A DNA stretch of 5,487 bases from assembly GCA_012516015.1 (NCBI GenBank), contig JAAYXG010000440.1, positions 1-5,487 on the forward strand. The letters run 5' to 3'. How positions within the stretch are numbered: position 1 is the stretch's first letter; each line of letters starts with the position of its first letter. The notes under the pieces are model-generated. The model was not told the DNA's origin. It did not search any database and worked only from the letters and a program-made list of their open reading frames with translations. Source of the stretch: Lysobacteraceae bacterium (GTDB lineage Bacteria; Pseudomonadota; Gammaproteobacteria; Steroidobacterales; Steroidobacteraceae). Positions 4,106-5,487 of this stretch are shown here, piece by piece. The position numbers and the translations under genes are program-made.

Positions 4106-5487
4106 TCACACGACGACGTTGACGAGCTTCCCCTTGACCACGATAACCTTGCGAATCGGCTTGCCTTCGGTCCACTTCTGTACGTTCCCGTCCTTCAATG
4201 CGGCCTCGCGTACGACATCGTCCGCAGCGTCGGCCGGCACCTTGACTCGGCCGCGCAGCTTTCCGTTCACTTGTACGACGATCTCGATCGTATCCTGCAC
4301 GAGCGCCGCCGGGTCCGGCTTCGGCCATGGGCGATCGATGAGCGCTTCGCCTCCGTGACCCAATGCCTCCCACAACACTTGCGTCGCGTGCGGAATGATC
4401 GGCGCCAGCATCTGCACGATGAGCTCGAGCGTCTCGTGCACGATCGCACGCCCCTCGGGCGAGTCATCCTCGAACTTCGAGAGCGTATTCATCAGCTCCA
4501 TCACAGCCGCAATCGCCGTATTGAACACGCGGCGACGTCCGAGGTCGTCCGTGACTTTCGCGAGCGTTGCGTGCGCCGCATGCCGCAGCGCGCGCTGCGC
4601 CTCGGTAAGGGTATGGGGCGTGGGGCGTGGGGCATGGGCCGGAAGTCCGGCGTCTTGTTTCCCTCCGGCCCGAGCCCCAGGCCCCAAGCCCCGTGCCCTT
4701 TCGACATGCTCATACACCACCCTCCACAGTCGGCGCATGAACCGAGCGGCGCCTTCGACCCCGTCATCGGACCACTCGAGCGTGTCTTCCGGGGGCGATT
4801 TGAACATCATGAACAAGCGGATGCTGTCCGCACCGTACTCGCTGACGAGCCGCTGCGGATCGACGCCGTTGTTCTTCGACTTCGACATCGTGCGCATCCC
4901 TTCCCAGTCGACCGGCTGACCGTCGCTCTTGAGGCGGGCGCCGACGCGTGCACCCTTCGCATCGAGCTCGACTTCGACGTCGGCGGGATTGAAGTATTGA
5001 ATGCGGCCATCGGGCGAGCGGCGCGAATAGATGTCGTTGAGCACCATGCCTTGCGTCAACAAGTTCTCGAACGGCTCGTCGATCGACACGAGCCCGAGAT
5101 CGCGCATGACACGGGTCCAAAAGCGCGAATATAGAAGATGCAGGATCGCGTGCTCGATGCCGCCGATGTATTGATCGACCGGCATCCAGTAGCTCGCGCG
5201 CTCATCGACCATCGCGGTGTCGTTGTTCGCGCTCGCAAAGCGCAGGAAGTACCACGACGAGTCGACGAACGTATCCATCGTGTCGGTCTCGCGCTTTGCC
5301 GGCGCGCCGCACTTCGGGCACGCGCACTCGAGAAACGCGGGCGTTTTGGCAAGCGGATTGCCGCTGCCGTCCGGCACGAGCCCCTCCGGCAGGACGACCG
5401 GGAGGTCCTTGTCCGGTACCGGCACGTCGCCGCACTTCGCGCAATGAATGAGCGGAATCGGGCAGCCCCAGTAGCGCTGACGCGAAA
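4106..5487 (-). CDS. leuS: Leucyl-tRNA synthetase, C-terminal half
   Basis: Class I synthetase that charges tRNA-Leu in the cytosol. The frame is open at the right edge and enters with [11 protein letters not shown], a hallmark of bacterial LeuRS after the editing domain, so about 460 C-terminal residues are present. The HIGH motif and editing domain are outside. Visible parts in order: a Cys pair in CAKCGD and CACPKCG that would bind zinc, [32 protein letters not shown], the KMSKS loop as [23 protein letters not shown], the anticodon-binding domain ([20 protein letters not shown]) and the C-terminal domain ending in [12 protein letters not shown]. Between VYEHVE and LTEAQRAL lies an extra Gly/Pro/Ala/Arg-rich linker encoded by repeat element B, roughly 19 residues longer than my recollection of the E. 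coli segment. The frame is intact and the gene should be functional. Confidence 0.97.
   Translation of the reverse strand, partial: SRQRYWGCPIPLIHCAKCGDVPVPDKDLPVVLPEGLVPDGSGNPLAKTPAFLECACPKCGAPAKRETDTMDTFVDSSWYFLRFASANNDTAMVDERASYWMPVDQYIGGIEHAILHLLYSRFWTRVMRDLGLVSIDEPFENLLTQGMVLNDIYSRRSPDGRIQYFNPADVEVELDAKGARVGARLKSDGQPVDWEGMRTMSKSKNNGVDPQRLVSEYGADSIRLFMMFKSPPEDTLEWSDDGVEGAARFMRRLWRVVYEHVERARGLGPGARAGGKQDAGLPAHAPRPTPHTLTEAQRALRHAAHATLAKVTDDLGRRRVFNTAIAAVMELMNTLSKFEDDSPEGRAIVHETLELIVQMLAPIIPHATQVLWEALGHGGEALIDRPWPKPDPAALVQDTIEIVVQVNGKLRGRVKVPADAADDVVREAALKDGNVQKWTEGKPIRKVIVVKGKLVNVVV
4607..4700. repeat. Element B: inverted heptamer arrays inside leuS
   Basis: The left arm (4607-4643) reads AAGGG, TAT, then GGGGCGT, GGGGCGT, GGGGCAT and GGGCCGGA. 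The right arm (4664-4700) is its inverse with NNGCCCC units (GAGCCCC, AGGCCCC, AAGCCCC). The two 37-bp arms agree at 31 positions, and all six mismatches fall in the variable bases outside the GGGGC/GGGCCGGA blocks. The loop is 20 bases. The whole lies in the leuS frame and is read as about 31 codons. Architecture and central hairpin resemble element A. Confidence 0.88.

Noticed and set aside
4091..5134. Plus-strand open frame of 347 codons opposite leuS
   Set aside because: It is antisense to an unmistakable LeuRS. His/Arg/Leu-rich translation is typical of the complement of a GC-rich gene.

Overview
The window is GC-rich, compact bacterial DNA. The leuS-lptE neighbourhood points to a gammaproteobacterium. 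The GC bias, lipoprotein LptE and phosphorelay genes would suit a Xanthomonadales/Nevskiales/Steroidobacter-like lineage, but that finer placement is inference and no rRNA or other marker is present.

Layout, left to right. (1) Positions 57-1, minus: the first 19 codons of a gene with a signal-peptide-like start, running off the left edge. (2) 58-292: divergent intergenic region. (3) 293-1360, plus: proline iminopeptidase (pip) with an unusual basic N-terminal extension. (4) Five minus-strand genes, convergent with pip, in transcription order from the right edge: leuS (C-terminal half, 5487-4106), a response regulator with a decayed GGDEF-like output domain (3952-2915), lptE (2720-2229), an HPt phosphotransfer protein (2214-1882) and a small HExxH protein (1885-1385). 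lptE, HPt and the HExxH gene form a tight operon: the HPt Shine-Dalgarno overlaps the lptE stop, and the HPt stop overlaps the next start as ATGA.

How the genes may work together. LeuRS and LptE are housekeeping (leucyl-tRNA synthesis, LPS export). In many gammaproteobacteria the gene after lptE is holA; here that place is taken by an HPt gene, and a receiver-domain gene lies just upstream of lptE. The two could be partners in one phosphorelay whose genes flank lptE, but this is inference. No histidine kinase is in the window.

The most unusual content is a pair of modular repeat elements. One lies between the response regulator and lptE (2783-2910), the other inside the leuS reading frame (4607-4700). 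Each has tandem heptamers in one orientation, a central hairpin, then the same heptamers inverted. The heptamer differs (GTTGACN in one, GGGGCNN in the other), yet the central hairpins look related. The leuS copy is translated in frame as a linker of about 31 residues inside an essential tRNA synthetase.
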